NCBI RefSeq assembly: GCF_900110835.1
Contig: NZ_FOJG01000001.1
Coordinates: forward strand, 620,001-684,000
DNA length: 64,000 nucleotides
Origin: Chitinophaga arvensicola
GTDB lineage: Bacteria > Bacteroidota > Bacteroidia > Chitinophagales > Chitinophagaceae
Direction of reading: 5' to 3'
Part shown: one piece after another, positions 52,838 to 62,484 of the stretch
How positions within the stretch are numbered: position 1 is the stretch's first letter
Layout: the number at the start of each line of letters is the position of its first letter
Notes under the pieces: model-generated
Databases searched by the model: none
Told to the model about the DNA's origin: nothing
What the model saw: only the letters and a program-made list of their open reading frames with translations
Translations under genes and position numbers: made by a program

Positions 52838-54736
52838 GTGGCGGATATCATCAATTTATTACCAGACAATATAGCGAACCAGATAGCTGCAGGGGAAGTG
52901 ATACAAAGACCGGCATCAGCGGTAAAAGAATTACTTGAAAATGCAGTGGATGCAGGTGCTACGGAGATTCAGCTGATCATAAAAGATGCAGGCAAAGAGT
53001 TAGTGCAGGTAATTGATAACGGCGGCGGTATGAGCGAAACAGATGCCCGGATGTGCTTTGAACGCCATGCTACCTCCAAAATACAATCCATCGAAGATCT
53101 GTTCCAGATTACCACTATGGGATTCAGAGGGGAAGCCCTCGCTTCCATTGCGGCCGTTTCCCAGGTAGAACTCAAAACCCGTAAAAAAGGCGCTGAAGTT
53201 GGTACCTATGTGGAAATAGACAACAGCTTCGTCAATAAACAGGAACCCTGCCAAACCGCTGAAGGTACCAGCATTGCCATGAAAAACCTGTTCTTCAATG
53301 TGCCCGCCCGCAGAAATTTCCTCAAAAGCAACGCAGCGGAAATGAGACACATTGTTGACGAGTTCATCCGTGTGGCCATGTCCTTCCCGCAACTGCAATT
53401 TTCCCTGGTCAACAATAACCAACAACTTTTCCACCTGGATAAAGGATCGCTTAAACAGCGCATCGTAGCTATCCTGGGACAACATTATAACGCAAGACTG
53501 GTCAGCGTAAAGGAAACTACCGACTACATGAATGTGTACGGATTTGTAGGAAAGCCTGAAACCGCCAAGAAAACAAGGGGCGACCAGTTCTTCTTCGTCA
53601 ATAACCGCTTTATCAAAAGCTCTTACCTGAACCATGCAGTCATGAACGCCTTCGCCGATATCATCCCGGCAGATGGATTCCCCCTGTATGTGCTCTTCAT
53701 TGACGTAAACCCCGAACATGTAGACATCAACGTACATCCTACCAAACAGGAAATCAAGTTCGATGATGAAAAACTCATGTACGCCTTCGTACAATCTGCT
53801 GTAAAGCACTCACTGGCCCAGTTCAGCATTACCGCTACCCTGGACTTCGACCTGGACCCAAGTATCCAGGCACTCGATGCCGTGAGCAAACCCTTTACCG
53901 CCCAACAGCAGAACGAATCTACCCAGAGCCCGCTGTATAAGTCGTTTACCCAGGCCAACCAGGCCCACATGATCGACAAAAGCAGCAACAGCAGTAACCT
54001 GAAACACTGGAAAGATCTGTACGAAACCAATAGCAACGACAACTACAGCGAAAGCACCTATACCATCGCACCGGAGCCGGAAACAAGACCAGCTGTGACT
54101 TACGAAAGTCAGCCACACGCTACTGCTTCCGTCATCGACGAACGCTGGCAGGACACCGCCACCGATCAGAAAGTGCCCGTACAGGTACACCAGCAATACA
54201 TCCTGTCACAGATAAAATCCGGTTTTATCCTGATAGATCAGCAGGCCGCACATGAAAGAATCCTCTACGAGCGCTACCAACGCGCCCTCCAGGAAACACC
54301 CATGGCTACCCAGCAAAGCCTCTTTCCGCAAACTCTGCAACTGCCACCCGCAGATGCAGCCCTGATCAGCGAAATGCTCGGCGACCTGCAAACACTGGGC
54401 TACGACCTGGAACCATTCGGTAATAATACCTTCATTGTACGCGGTACTCCCGCCGATATCCAGAACGGTAACAACCAGGCCACCATCCAGAACCTGCTGG
54501 AACAATTCAAAAACTTCAGCCACGAACTGAAAGTAAATACCCGCGAGCAACTGATCCGCTCTATGGCACGTAACAACGCCATCCCGGCCGGTAAAATCCT
54601 GGCTGCCCGCGAAATGCAGAATATCATCGATGAACTCTTTGCCTGCAGCATGCCTAATGTGGCGCCCGGCGGCAAGTTCACCTTCATCTCTTTCAAACTC
54701 ACCGACCTCGCAAGGATGTTTGAAAGAGGGAATTAA
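52838..54736 (+). CDS. mutL: DNA mismatch repair protein MutL
   Basis: 632 residues with a GTG start. The GHKL ATPase (1-330) shows IAAGEVIQRPASAVKELLEN, DNGGGM and MGFRGEALASI. A disordered linker (about 345-445) follows, then the C-terminal dimerisation domain. The endonuclease motif DQHAX2EX4E reads DQQAAHERILYE (467-478): the His is Gln. The downstream CPxGRP element is replaced by APGGKF (609-614). This places the nicking activity in doubt, although similar variants occur in Bacteroidota. No mutS or mutH is nearby. Confidence 0.95.
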   Translation: MADIINLLPDNIANQIAAGEVIQRPASAVKELLENAVDAGATEIQLIIKDAGKELVQVIDNGGGMSETDARMCFERHATSKIQSIEDLFQITTMGFRGEALASIAAVSQVELKTRKKGAEVGTYVEIDNSFVNKQEPCQTAEGTSIAMKNLFFNVPARRNFLKSNAAEMRHIVDEFIRVAMSFPQLQFSLVNNNQQLFHLDKGSLKQRIVAILGQHYNARLVSVKETTDYMNVYGFVGKPETAKKTRGDQFFFVNNRFIKSSYLNHAVMNAFADIIPADGFPLYVLFIDVNPEHVDINVHPTKQEIKFDDEKLMYAFVQSAVKHSLAQFSITATLDFDLDPSIQALDAVSKPFTAQQQNESTQSPLYKSFTQANQAHMIDKSSNSSNLKHWKDLYETNSNDNYSESTYTIAPEPETRPAVTYESQPHATASVIDERWQDTATDQKVPVQVHQQYILSQIKSGFILIDQQAAHERILYERYQRALQETPMATQQSLFPQTLQLPPADAALISEMLGDLQTLGYDLEPFGNNTFIVRGTPADIQNGNNQATIQNLLEQFKNFSHELKVNTREQLIRSMARNNAIPAGKILAAREMQNIIDELFACSMPNVAPGGKFTFISFKLTDLARMFERGN

Positions 54737-54762
54737 CAGATTTTTCTTACCATTGATATGAT

Positions 54763-54803
54763 AAAGGGAGATAGAAAACGGTAAAACCGCTTCTATCTCC
54801 TTT
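54763..54803. terminator. bidirectional terminator after mutL
   Basis: AAAGGGAGATAGAA (54763-54776) pairs with TTCTATCTCCTTT (54791-54803), with one unpaired G, and inner GGT/ACC pairs. It lies between convergent mutL and the FGGY kinase gene. Confidence 0.8.
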
Positions 54804-54860
54804 CAGTTTTAAGATCGTTTGCCTGTGTATGTTTCAGGTGAATCTGGTCCCAGAGGCACG

Positions 54861-56327
54861 CTACTCTCCCGCCAAACTTTCCTCGATCTGTTCATACAGC
54901 TTCAAAAATACTTTGTACTTCTTCCGGTACGCCGCCAGTTTACCAGCATCCGGTGTAAATACAGTTTGCGCCTCTTCAGGTGCCACATCCTGCCACCCGA
55001 GCACACCGGCTGCCAGTTGTATGGCGCCCAGTGCAGAAGCGTCGCTTTCCTGCTGCAGGTGCATTTCCTGCCCAAATATGTCCGCCATCAGCTGAATCCA
55101 GCCCGGAGCGTTCGTGAAACCGCCACTCACTGAAACTTTAAGGACGGGTCCGGTCGTTTCTTCCAGCGCTTCCTTAATACTCAGCAACGCAAAACAAATT
55201 CCCTCCAGTACCGCCCGGGTAAAATGTGCCGGCGTATGCTGGGGCTGAATACCGATAAAAGCAGCCGTAGCGTGGCTGTTCCAAACCGGTGCCCTTTCCC
55301 CGAGGAGATACGGCAAGCAAAGCAGCTTCCCCGGATCGGTGTGCAGCGCCTCGCTCACAAGGTCATTGAGCGCGCTCAAAGGTTGTTTCAAAAAGTCCCG
55401 TACCAGCCATTGCAATACCACGCCGCCATTGTTGGAGGCGCCTCCGGTAATATATATATCGTCTGTTAATAAGTAGGTGAACAGGCGGCCACGGGCGTCG
55501 GTGAGTGGCTGTTTTCCGGCCATCCTTACGGCTCCGCTGGTGCCAATGGTGAGTGTAGCATGACCAGCATCCATGGCGCCACTTCCCAGTTGTGCAAGAC
55601 AACCGTCGCTGCCGCCTATTATAAAAGGCGTATCTGCAGGAATGCCCATGGTGGCGGCCAGCACGGGCGACAAGCCACTTACCTGGTAATTCGCGGGAAC
55701 CGGCACGGGCAATTGTGCCGCCGTGATCCCCGCTACCCCGAGCGCAGTGTCATTCCAGCGGAGTGTGTGAATGTCGAACAGGCCTGTAGCGGAAGCTATG
55801 GAATGATCTGTTACCCATCTCCCGAAAAAATGATGGAAGATATACTCCTTGATGCCAGGGAACATCACTGCCCGCGCGAACAAGGCAGGTTGCTGCTCCC
55901 GCAGCCAGCAGATCTTACAGAGCGGCGACATGGCATGAACAGGCGTTCCGGTTTGGCGGTAGATCAACCGGCCTTCCGCGGTATCCCGCAATGCCAGGGC
56001 CTGTGGCTCACTCCGGTTGTCGGCCCAGATGATCAGCGGGGTTAGTGCTGCTCCCGATCCATCAATAGCCATGATGCTGTGCATGGCGCTACTAAAGGAA
56101 ATCGCCGCAGGAGCACCCCCTACTTCCGCCACCACTGCGCGTATGCCGGCAATTACAGCATTCAGGATCACTTCCGGATCCTGCTCACTGTATCCGGGTT
56201 CCGGATGATCCGTAAGATATGCCTGCTGAAATACCCCCAGAATTTTGCCGTTCATCCCCCGCACAATCGATTTTGTACTGCTGGTACCGATATCTACACC
56301 AATAATATATGCTGTATGATCACTCAT
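54861..56327 (-). CDS. FGGY family carbohydrate kinase, gluconokinase-like
   Basis: 488 residues with two ribonuclease-H-like lobes. DIGTSSTKS is the phosphate-1 loop, and HPEPGYSEQDPEVIL and AMHSIMAID match the gluconokinase branch of FGGY. IGGSDGCLAQLGSGAMD and SVSGGFTNAPGW are the second-lobe motifs. It would phosphorylate gluconate (or a related sugar acid) to the 6-phosphate. It is divergent from the sugar-oxidation module at 56409; whether the module's product feeds this kinase is speculative. Confidence 0.82.
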   Translation of the reverse strand: MSDHTAYIIGVDIGTSSTKSIVRGMNGKILGVFQQAYLTDHPEPGYSEQDPEVILNAVIAGIRAVVAEVGGAPAAISFSSAMHSIMAIDGSGAALTPLIIWADNRSEPQALALRDTAEGRLIYRQTGTPVHAMSPLCKICWLREQQPALFARAVMFPGIKEYIFHHFFGRWVTDHSIASATGLFDIHTLRWNDTALGVAGITAAQLPVPVPANYQVSGLSPVLAATMGIPADTPFIIGGSDGCLAQLGSGAMDAGHATLTIGTSGAVRMAGKQPLTDARGRLFTYLLTDDIYITGGASNNGGVVLQWLVRDFLKQPLSALNDLVSEALHTDPGKLLCLPYLLGERAPVWNSHATAAFIGIQPQHTPAHFTRAVLEGICFALLSIKEALEETTGPVLKVSVSGGFTNAPGWIQLMADIFGQEMHLQQESDASALGAIQLAAGVLGWQDVAPEEAQTVFTPDAGKLAAYRKKYKVFLKLYEQIEESLAGE

Positions 56328-56408
56328 AAAAAAAACCTCTCTTTTTCCGCATTTAATTTATAGATTTAAAACCGGTGTTCTTCTAAAAAGTCTAAAATAT
56401 CCACGCAA

Positions 56409-58148
56409 ATGGCTTTCGAAATCAAAAAACAGGGGAAGGTTTATGACGTTTGTATTGTTGGTTCAGGTGCCGGAGGAGGCATGGCCGCAAAGATCCTGTC
56501 AGATGCCGGACTCAAAGTAGCGCTCCTGGAAGCAGGTCCGAAATATGATCCTGCAGATCCGGAGCAATCGACTCAATTGAAATGGTCTTATGAATCGCCC
56601 AGAAGAGGCGCCAGTACTACCCGTCCATTCGGCGACTTTGATGCTGCCTACGGCGGATGGGAAATTGATGGTGAACCTTACACAAGAAAAAACGGTACTG
56701 AATTCGACTGGTTCCGCTCCCGTATGTTAGGGGGCCGAACAAACCACTGGGGCCGCATTTCACTGCGCTTCGGACCCCGCGACTTCAAGCACAAAAGCTA
56801 TGACGGTCTGGGCGACGATTGGCCGATCACGTACGACGATGTAGCACCTTTTTACGACCGGGTAGATAAGATGATCGGCGTTTTTGGTTCCAAAGAAAAC
56901 ATGCCCAACGAGCCGGATGGCTTTTTCCTGCCTCCGCCAAAACCGAGATTACATGAGCTGATGGTAAAAAAGGCAGGCGACCGTTTAGGCATTCCCGTTA
57001 TCCCGGCACGTCTGTCTATATTAACCCGCTCTGTGAATAAAGATCGCAGTCCGTGCTTCTATTGCAGCCAATGTAGCCGCAGCTGTAAAGTATATGGCGA
57101 CTTCTCCTCTTCTTCTGTACTGGTGAATCCGGCTATGAAAAGCGGACACGTTGACCTGTACACTAATGCCATGGTGCGGGAAGTGCTGACAGACGGCAGC
57201 GGTAAAGCGACTGGTGTAGCCTATGTAGACAGAAATGATCTGCAGGAATATTCTGTTAATGCAAAAGTAGTAGTGCTGGCAGCCAGCGCCTGTGAATCGG
57301 CCCGCCTGCTGCTGAACTCAAAATCTGCCAAACATCCCAACGGGCTGGCTAACTCCAGCGGCGTAGTCGGTAAATATCTTCATGACTCCACCGGTTCTTC
57401 CAGGAGCGGTTTCCTCCCTCACCTGATGGACCGCAAGCGGTACAATGAAGATGGCGTGGGCGGCATGCACATGTATGTGCCCTGGTGGGAAGATAATAAG
57501 AAGCTGGATTTTGCCCGTGGCTACCATATTGAATTTGGTGGTGGTATGCATATGCCTACCTATGGCTACGGATTCGGCATGGAAAATATGAACGGAAAAT
57601 ATCCTGGTCGTGATGGTAAAACCAAACCGGCAGGTGGCTACGGCGCCTTGCTGAAAGATGACTACCGCCGCTTCTATGGCGCCCACATCGGCTTTGCCGG
57701 CAGGGGTGAATGTATTGCCCGCGAAGATAACTACTGTGAAATAGATCCGAATGTGGTAGATAAATATGGTATTCCGGTGTTACGTTTCAACTACACCTGG
57801 AGCGACCATGAAATAAAGCAGGCCAAGCACATGCAGGATACCTTTGAACAGATCATTCATGAAATGGGCGGTGTGGCCAATGGCACTAAACCTGGCGCCG
57901 ACACCAAATACGGACTGGAAAATCCGGGCCGTATTATTCATGAAGTAGGTACTACCCGCATGGGCGACGATCCAAATAAATCAGTACTGAATAAATTTAA
58001 CCAGGCGCATGAAGTAAAAAATCTCTTCGTGGTAGATGGTGGCGCATTTGTGTCGCAGGCAGATAAAAATCCTACCTGGACCATCCTGGCCCTGTCTATG
58101 CGGGCATCTGAATATATTGTGGATCAATTGAAAAAACAGAATCTCTAA
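56409..58148 (+). CDS. iron-sulfur GMC-family oxidoreductase (glucoside 3-dehydrogenase-like)
   Basis: 579 residues. GSGAGGG is the FAD-binding loop; MLGGRTNHWGRISLRF and the final ADKNPTWTILALSMRASEYI are GMC signatures. Cys216, 219, 222 and 226 (CX2CX2CX3C) lie where iron-sulfur-bearing relatives such as bacterial FAD-glucose dehydrogenase and glucoside 3-dehydrogenase bind a cluster. The likely reaction is oxidation of a sugar ring (for example at C3) with transfer of electrons to a cytochrome or quinone. No N-terminal signal peptide is present; export would rely on the Tat signal of subunit 3, encoded 17 bases downstream. Confidence 0.85.
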   Translation: MAFEIKKQGKVYDVCIVGSGAGGGMAAKILSDAGLKVALLEAGPKYDPADPEQSTQLKWSYESPRRGASTTRPFGDFDAAYGGWEIDGEPYTRKNGTEFDWFRSRMLGGRTNHWGRISLRFGPRDFKHKSYDGLGDDWPITYDDVAPFYDRVDKMIGVFGSKENMPNEPDGFFLPPPKPRLHELMVKKAGDRLGIPVIPARLSILTRSVNKDRSPCFYCSQCSRSCKVYGDFSSSSVLVNPAMKSGHVDLYTNAMVREVLTDGSGKATGVAYVDRNDLQEYSVNAKVVVLAASACESARLLLNSKSAKHPNGLANSSGVVGKYLHDSTGSSRSGFLPHLMDRKRYNEDGVGGMHMYVPWWEDNKKLDFARGYHIEFGGGMHMPTYGYGFGMENMNGKYPGRDGKTKPAGGYGALLKDDYRRFYGAHIGFAGRGECIAREDNYCEIDPNVVDKYGIPVLRFNYTWSDHEIKQAKHMQDTFEQIIHEMGGVANGTKPGADTKYGLENPGRIIHEVGTTRMGDDPNKSVLNKFNQAHEVKNLFVVDGGAFVSQADKNPTWTILALSMRASEYIVDQLKKQNL

Positions 58149-58165
58149 TCTTTTAAGTTTTTTTC

Positions 58166-58861
58166 ATGGATAGAAGAGAATCACTGAAAGCACTGGCGCT
58201 GGGCACCTTGTCCGTTGGCACCATCCTGGCAGCCACTGGTTGTGAAGATAAAAAAGGCGCCACCGGTGCATCCGAGCATCCCAATGTTACCACAGCGGGA
58301 TATGGCCGTACACCGGAAGAAGCAGCCCGCGATAAAGCACTGGCGGATGAAAAGTTTTTCACACCGGCAGAAATGAAGACCATCACCATCCTGGCGGATA
58401 TCATCATTCCGGCAGACGAACATTCCGGCAGCGCTTCCGAAGCTAAGGTGCCGGAGTTTATAGAATTCATCGTAAAAGACATACCGGAACACCAACTGCC
58501 GATGCGGGGAGGATTACGCTGGCTCGATGTACAATGCGCCAAACGATTTAATAAATCGTTCGCAGAAAGCAGTGAGCAACAACGCATCGAAGTAGTGGAC
58601 CTCATTGCTTACCCGGAAAAAGCGTTGCCGGAAAACAGCCAGGGCGTTGCGTTCTTTAACCGGATGCGCAACCTGACCGCCACCGGCTTCTTCACCAGTA
58701 AGCCCGGCATCAAAGACCTCAATTACATCGGCAACACTCCCAACGAATGGGACGGTGTTCCTGACGATGTACTGAAACAGTACGGTTATGCCTACGACGA
58801 GCGGACACTGGCCATCAGCCTGAAAATGGAAGACAGGGGCAAACTGATGACCTGGGATTAA
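58166..58861 (+). CDS. gluconate 2-dehydrogenase subunit 3 family protein
   Basis: 231 residues. MDRRESLKAL carries the twin-arginine pair, and AATGC (Cys26) reads like a lipobox, so this may be a Tat-exported lipoprotein. The mature part matches Gluconate_2-dh3: the ADIIIPADEHSGSASEAKVPEFI stretch (described by its ends ADIIIPAD and VPEFI) and FNRMRNLTATGFFTS. In glucose and glucoside dehydrogenases this subunit acts as hitchhiker/chaperone for the GMC subunit. It lies between the GMC gene and the Gfo/Idh/MocA gene. Confidence 0.87.
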   Translation: MDRRESLKALALGTLSVGTILAATGCEDKKGATGASEHPNVTTAGYGRTPEEAARDKALADEKFFTPAEMKTITILADIIIPADEHSGSASEAKVPEFIEFIVKDIPEHQLPMRGGLRWLDVQCAKRFNKSFAESSEQQRIEVVDLIAYPEKALPENSQGVAFFNRMRNLTATGFFTSKPGIKDLNYIGNTPNEWDGVPDDVLKQYGYAYDERTLAISLKMEDRGKLMTWD

Positions 58862-58912
58862 CAAGACCAGAACTTGCTATTTCATAATTTAAATCCAGAA
58901 AACTTCACATCA

Positions 58913-60367
58913 ATGATTCCAGAAAAAAAGAATGAGGGAGAAAACAATGTATCCCGCAGATCATTCCTGAGAAACGGTGCGCTTGCCGCCGCCGGTTTCA
59001 TGATAGTTCCACGTCATGTATTAGGCAGAGGCTATGTTGCCCCCAGCGATCGCCTGCGCGTAGCAGGTATCGGTGTTGGCGGTAAAGGCTTCAGCGATAT
59101 ATCTGAGTTTGCCAAAGGTCCGGCTGATATTACTTTCCTCTGTGATGTAGACCAACGTCGTGCAGCCGAAGCCGTTAAGAAATTCCCTAAAGCGAAGTTC
59201 TACACCGACTTCCGCGAAATGTTTGACAAGGAACACAAAAACTTCGACGCCGTTTCCGTATCTACTCCGGATCATACGCATGCCGTAGCTGCGATGGGTG
59301 CTATGCAGCTGAAGAAAGATGTATATGTTCAGAAACCATTAACACACGACATCTACGAAGCCCGTATGCTTACACAGGGTGCCAACAAGCACAAAATTGT
59401 AAGCCAGATGGGTAACCAGGGTTCCTCCGGCGACGGCGTTCGCCAGCTGATGGAATGGTACAATGCCGGTCTTGTGGGTGATGTACACACCATTTACTGC
59501 TGGACAGATCGTCCGGTATGGCCACAGGGCGTTCCCTGGCCAACCACCCGCCAGGATGTTCCCAAAGAACTGAACTGGGATCTGTGGTTAGGTACCGCTC
59601 CTAAAAAAGACTATGTGGATAACCTGGTACCATTCAACTGGCGCGGCTGGTGGGATTACGGTACCGGCGCTATCGGCGACATGGGCTGTCATATCATTGA
59701 ACCTCCTTTCCGTGTACTTGGCCTGGGCTATCCTACTTCCGTAGAATGCAGCGTTGGTAGCGTATATGTAGGAGAATTTACCCGTGGCTACTTCCCTGAA
59801 AGCTGCCCTCCTTCTTCCCATGTTATCATGAAATTCCCTGGTAAAAATGGTAAAGAAGTTACCCTCCACTGGATGGACGGTGGTATTCAGCCAGAACGTC
59901 CGGAAGAACTGGGACCAAACGAAACCATGGGCGACGGTGGTAACGGTGCGCTCTTCATCGGCGATAAAGGTAAAATGATGTGTGGTACTTATGGTATGTA
60001 TCCTAAGTTACTGCCTACTTCCCGCACCAACGAAGCCAATGTACCACAAACTATTGCACGTGTACCGGAAGGCCACTACGTTCAATGGGTAAATGCCGCT
60101 ATTGCCGGCTACGGCAGCAAACAGCAGAAAGCACTCAGCTCTCCGTTTGATATTGCAGGCCCACTCACAGAAACGATCCTGATGGCTAACCTGGCCATCC
60201 GTAGCTTCGATATCCGCAAGGCAAAAGCCAACGGTAAAGGATTCGACTACCCAGGCCGCTATATCAAGCTGCTCTGGGATGGTAACAACATGAAGATTAC
60301 CAACTTCGACGAAGCCAACCAGTTCGTAAAACGGACTTACCGCGACGGCTGGTCACTGGGAGTATAA
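58913..60367 (+). CDS. Tat-signal Gfo/Idh/MocA family oxidoreductase
   Basis: 484 residues with ATG 58913, which follows the previous stop by 51 bases; an upstream TTG is in frame but unlikely. NVSRRSFLRNG is a twin-arginine signal. The Rossmann part shows GIGVGGKG and the catalytic-region QKPLTHD, in place of the common EKP. It is typical of Bacteroidota sugar-oxidation loci in which a 3-keto sugar or cyclitol made by the GMC enzyme is further processed, or of GH109-like NAD-dependent glycosidases. Substrate unassigned. Confidence 0.88.
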   Translation: MIPEKKNEGENNVSRRSFLRNGALAAAGFMIVPRHVLGRGYVAPSDRLRVAGIGVGGKGFSDISEFAKGPADITFLCDVDQRRAAEAVKKFPKAKFYTDFREMFDKEHKNFDAVSVSTPDHTHAVAAMGAMQLKKDVYVQKPLTHDIYEARMLTQGANKHKIVSQMGNQGSSGDGVRQLMEWYNAGLVGDVHTIYCWTDRPVWPQGVPWPTTRQDVPKELNWDLWLGTAPKKDYVDNLVPFNWRGWWDYGTGAIGDMGCHIIEPPFRVLGLGYPTSVECSVGSVYVGEFTRGYFPESCPPSSHVIMKFPGKNGKEVTLHWMDGGIQPERPEELGPNETMGDGGNGALFIGDKGKMMCGTYGMYPKLLPTSRTNEANVPQTIARVPEGHYVQWVNAAIAGYGSKQQKALSSPFDIAGPLTETILMANLAIRSFDIRKAKANGKGFDYPGRYIKLLWDGNNMKITNFDEANQFVKRTYRDGWSLGV

Positions 60368-60390
60368 TATTCACAATCATAGAAAGTATA

Positions 60391-60420
60391 AATGCCGCGA
60401 CGATCTCGCGGCATTTTTCT
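60391..60420 (+). terminator. terminator of the sugar-oxidation operon
   Basis: AATGCCGCGA (60391-60400), loop CGATC, TCGCGGCATT (60406-60415), then TTT-C-TTTT. Confidence 0.85.
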
Positions 60421-60439
60421 TTTATATACATTAAAATGT

Positions 60440-60469
60440 CATTAGCCGGACGCTAATGGCCTTTTTTTT
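60440..60469 (+). terminator. second, tandem terminator
   Basis: CATTAGC (60440-60446), loop CGGAC, GCTAATG (60452-60458), then GCC and eight T. It lies 25 bases after the first terminator. Confidence 0.65.
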
Positions 60470-60519
60470 GCATAATTTTATACTATTCAACGTTATAGCA
60501 ATAGCAACCATATAGTTTT

Positions 60520-61176
60520 ATGAAAAAACACTACTTTCTCATAGCTATCCTTTTCATGGTTACAGCACTTTTTTCCTGCAGTAAGGAAATGAGTACTGAG
60601 GGAGAAGGTAATTTGCCTCCGACCAGCCATTGCGATTATGCCCCCTACACCAACGGCTCCTCCTTTTCCTACATCAATGTAAACCGTTCCAAAGACACCG
60701 TTGCCTATACCCTTACCGTTTCAGAAGACACCACCATCAATGGTATTCTATATAAAAAAGTGGGAAACGACAGCGTGTTCACCTGCTCTAACTGTAAAGA
60801 TGGAATCTACACGCAAGTGGCCAGCATCCTTACTTTCCAGGGATATAGCGCAGATGATCTGAAATTAACTTACCTGAAAGATAATGTGCCGGTAGGCACC
60901 ATGTGGCAGGATACCATCACCGTAAGCAACGGAGGCGCCAGTACTTCCGGCATCCTGGAATTTACGGTTATGGAAAAAGATATTACCAAAGCGGTGAATG
61001 GAAAAGATTATGCATCCGTGATTGCCATAAAAATGGACGCTTACGCCATTGTACTCGGTAATCCCGTGTCTGTAGGCACTATCTCCACCAGCTACTATGG
61101 AAAAGGCGTAGGACTGATAGAAGCAGACCAGCTACAGGACACCACCCGTATTGTATCGTATACCCTGCAACCTTAA
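60520..61176 (+). CDS. lipoprotein of unknown function
   Basis: 218 residues; the signal ends TALFSC (Cys20). The mature part is beta-rich with a CSNCKDG turn that could form a disulfide. Segments VAYTLTVSEDTTINGILYKK (described by its ends VAYTLTV and ILYKK) and STSYYGKGVGLIEAD resemble DUF-type Bacteroidota surface proteins, but I recognise no family. The stop overlaps dacB by 4 bases. Confidence 0.7.
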   Translation: MKKHYFLIAILFMVTALFSCSKEMSTEGEGNLPPTSHCDYAPYTNGSSFSYINVNRSKDTVAYTLTVSEDTTINGILYKKVGNDSVFTCSNCKDGIYTQVASILTFQGYSADDLKLTYLKDNVPVGTMWQDTITVSNGGASTSGILEFTVMEKDITKAVNGKDYASVIAIKMDAYAIVLGNPVSVGTISTSYYGKGVGLIEADQLQDTTRIVSYTLQP

Positions 61177-62465
61177 TACTCCTTCGACACCATCGTCAGC
61201 AAACGCTCTACTGCCCTTCTCACACTGGACGGCGATTCATGATGATTATTGACCATCACACTAAAGATCAACGTCTTCTTTTTCTTTGTTTCCAGGTAAC
61301 CACTCAGGGCCACCACGCCATTCAGGGTTCCGGTTTTTGCATGCACGGATAACTGCTGATAATAATTTTTCAGCGTTCCTTTTCCGCCGGCAGGAAATAA
61401 ACGGTAAAGTCTTTCTTTCGGAAACTGCTCCTGCATAAGTGTCAGCACCCGTACAAAATCGCGGGGTGTAAACAGATCGTAGCGCGAAAGACCAGAGCCA
61501 TCCTCCCATTGCGGCGGATGCGGTAAACTTTTCAGGTCGTTGGCCAACAGGTAATTAATAGTATGATCGCTGCTAAGCGTATCCCAGAGCCGGGAAGCAG
61601 CCATCATCAGGGTTTGTTCTGCGAAAAAATTATCGCTGCGCTCCATCATCGGTATAAACAGGGAATCTACCGGGAGACTTCCCAATATGGTATACTTCAC
61701 TTTGGGTGGTACAACGGCCAGGCCTATACGCTTATGCAGTGTATCTTCCAGGCGTTGCCGCAGTTCCTGCACAGAGCCGGTGAGAAAAGGCACTTCTGCT
61801 TTCAGCAGGCTTCTGTCTCTGGGGTTATATTTCAGGTAGAAGAAATTGTTTCGTTCATCCCTCGACGTGATAGCTTCGCTGAGGGTATCATCTTCCGAAA
61901 TATCAAGATCATAAATGGCAGGTACAATGCTGTTGCTATCACGCTGATGGCGGATACGCACGACGTTACCATACATGGGCCATTCGTTCAGTTCCGGTTG
62001 ATAATCGTCTGCGTAATCATTCCAGGCCCAGCCTGAGCGGTACCGCAGGTTGGTATTCACACCAGGTACCAGGTATATCTTTTTAGTGGTTTGTTGCAGC
62101 AATTGCAGGAGAGGCTGATAGGTATAGTCGGGATGAAGAAAGGACGGATCGCCCATTCCCTTTACAAACAAGGCGGTGTCATTTTCGTAGTAACGTGCTG
62201 CCGGCAAGGAATCTCCCAGCAGTTTCAGTCCGGCATACAGGGAAAATATCTTCATATTGGACGCCGGCGTGAAATACTTGTTGTCCTGGTACTGATACCA
62301 GTATTTTCCGGTGGCCGGTTCATAGATACAAATCCCTACATGTGCCTGTTCCATCGGCGTTTTATACAGCAGTTCCGTTTCCGCCCACTTCTTTATGGCT
62401 GGCACCTGTGCGGACACATGCTCTGCTATGACCAGGGAGATCATTACTACCAGTAATTTTTTCAT
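61173..62465 (-). CDS. dacB: D-alanyl-D-alanine carboxypeptidase/endopeptidase (PBP4 family, S13)
   Basis: 430 residues with a signal peptide. The penicillin-binding triad is Ser69-x-x-Lys72 in SNMK, Ser277-Asp-Asn279 and Lys377-Thr-Gly379 in AKTGTLNG. It cleaves peptide bonds in periplasmic peptidoglycan (removal of terminal D-Ala or cross-link hydrolysis). It is slightly shorter than E. coli PBP4, suggesting reduced accessory domains. The unusual interleaved inverted repeat upstream may affect its expression. Confidence 0.93.
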   Translation of the reverse strand: MKKLLVVMISLVIAEHVSAQVPAIKKWAETELLYKTPMEQAHVGICIYEPATGKYWYQYQDNKYFTPASNMKIFSLYAGLKLLGDSLPAARYYENDTALFVKGMGDPSFLHPDYTYQPLLQLLQQTTKKIYLVPGVNTNLRYRSGWAWNDYADDYQPELNEWPMYGNVVRIRHQRDSNSIVPAIYDLDISEDDTLSEAITSRDERNNFFYLKYNPRDRSLLKAEVPFLTGSVQELRQRLEDTLHKRIGLAVVPPKVKYTILGSLPVDSLFIPMMERSDNFFAEQTLMMAASRLWDTLSSDHTINYLLANDLKSLPHPPQWEDGSGLSRYDLFTPRDFVRVLTLMQEQFPKERLYRLFPAGGKGTLKNYYQQLSVHAKTGTLNGVVALSGYLETKKKKTLIFSVMVNNHHESPSSVRRAVERLLTMVSKEY

Positions 62466-62484
62466 AGCTGGAAATTACGAATTG

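Noticed and set aside
54861..58148. Gluconokinase and GMC gene as one gluconate pathway
   Set aside because: The genes are divergent and the GMC protein looks like a glycoside 3-dehydrogenase; a shared pathway is not supported.
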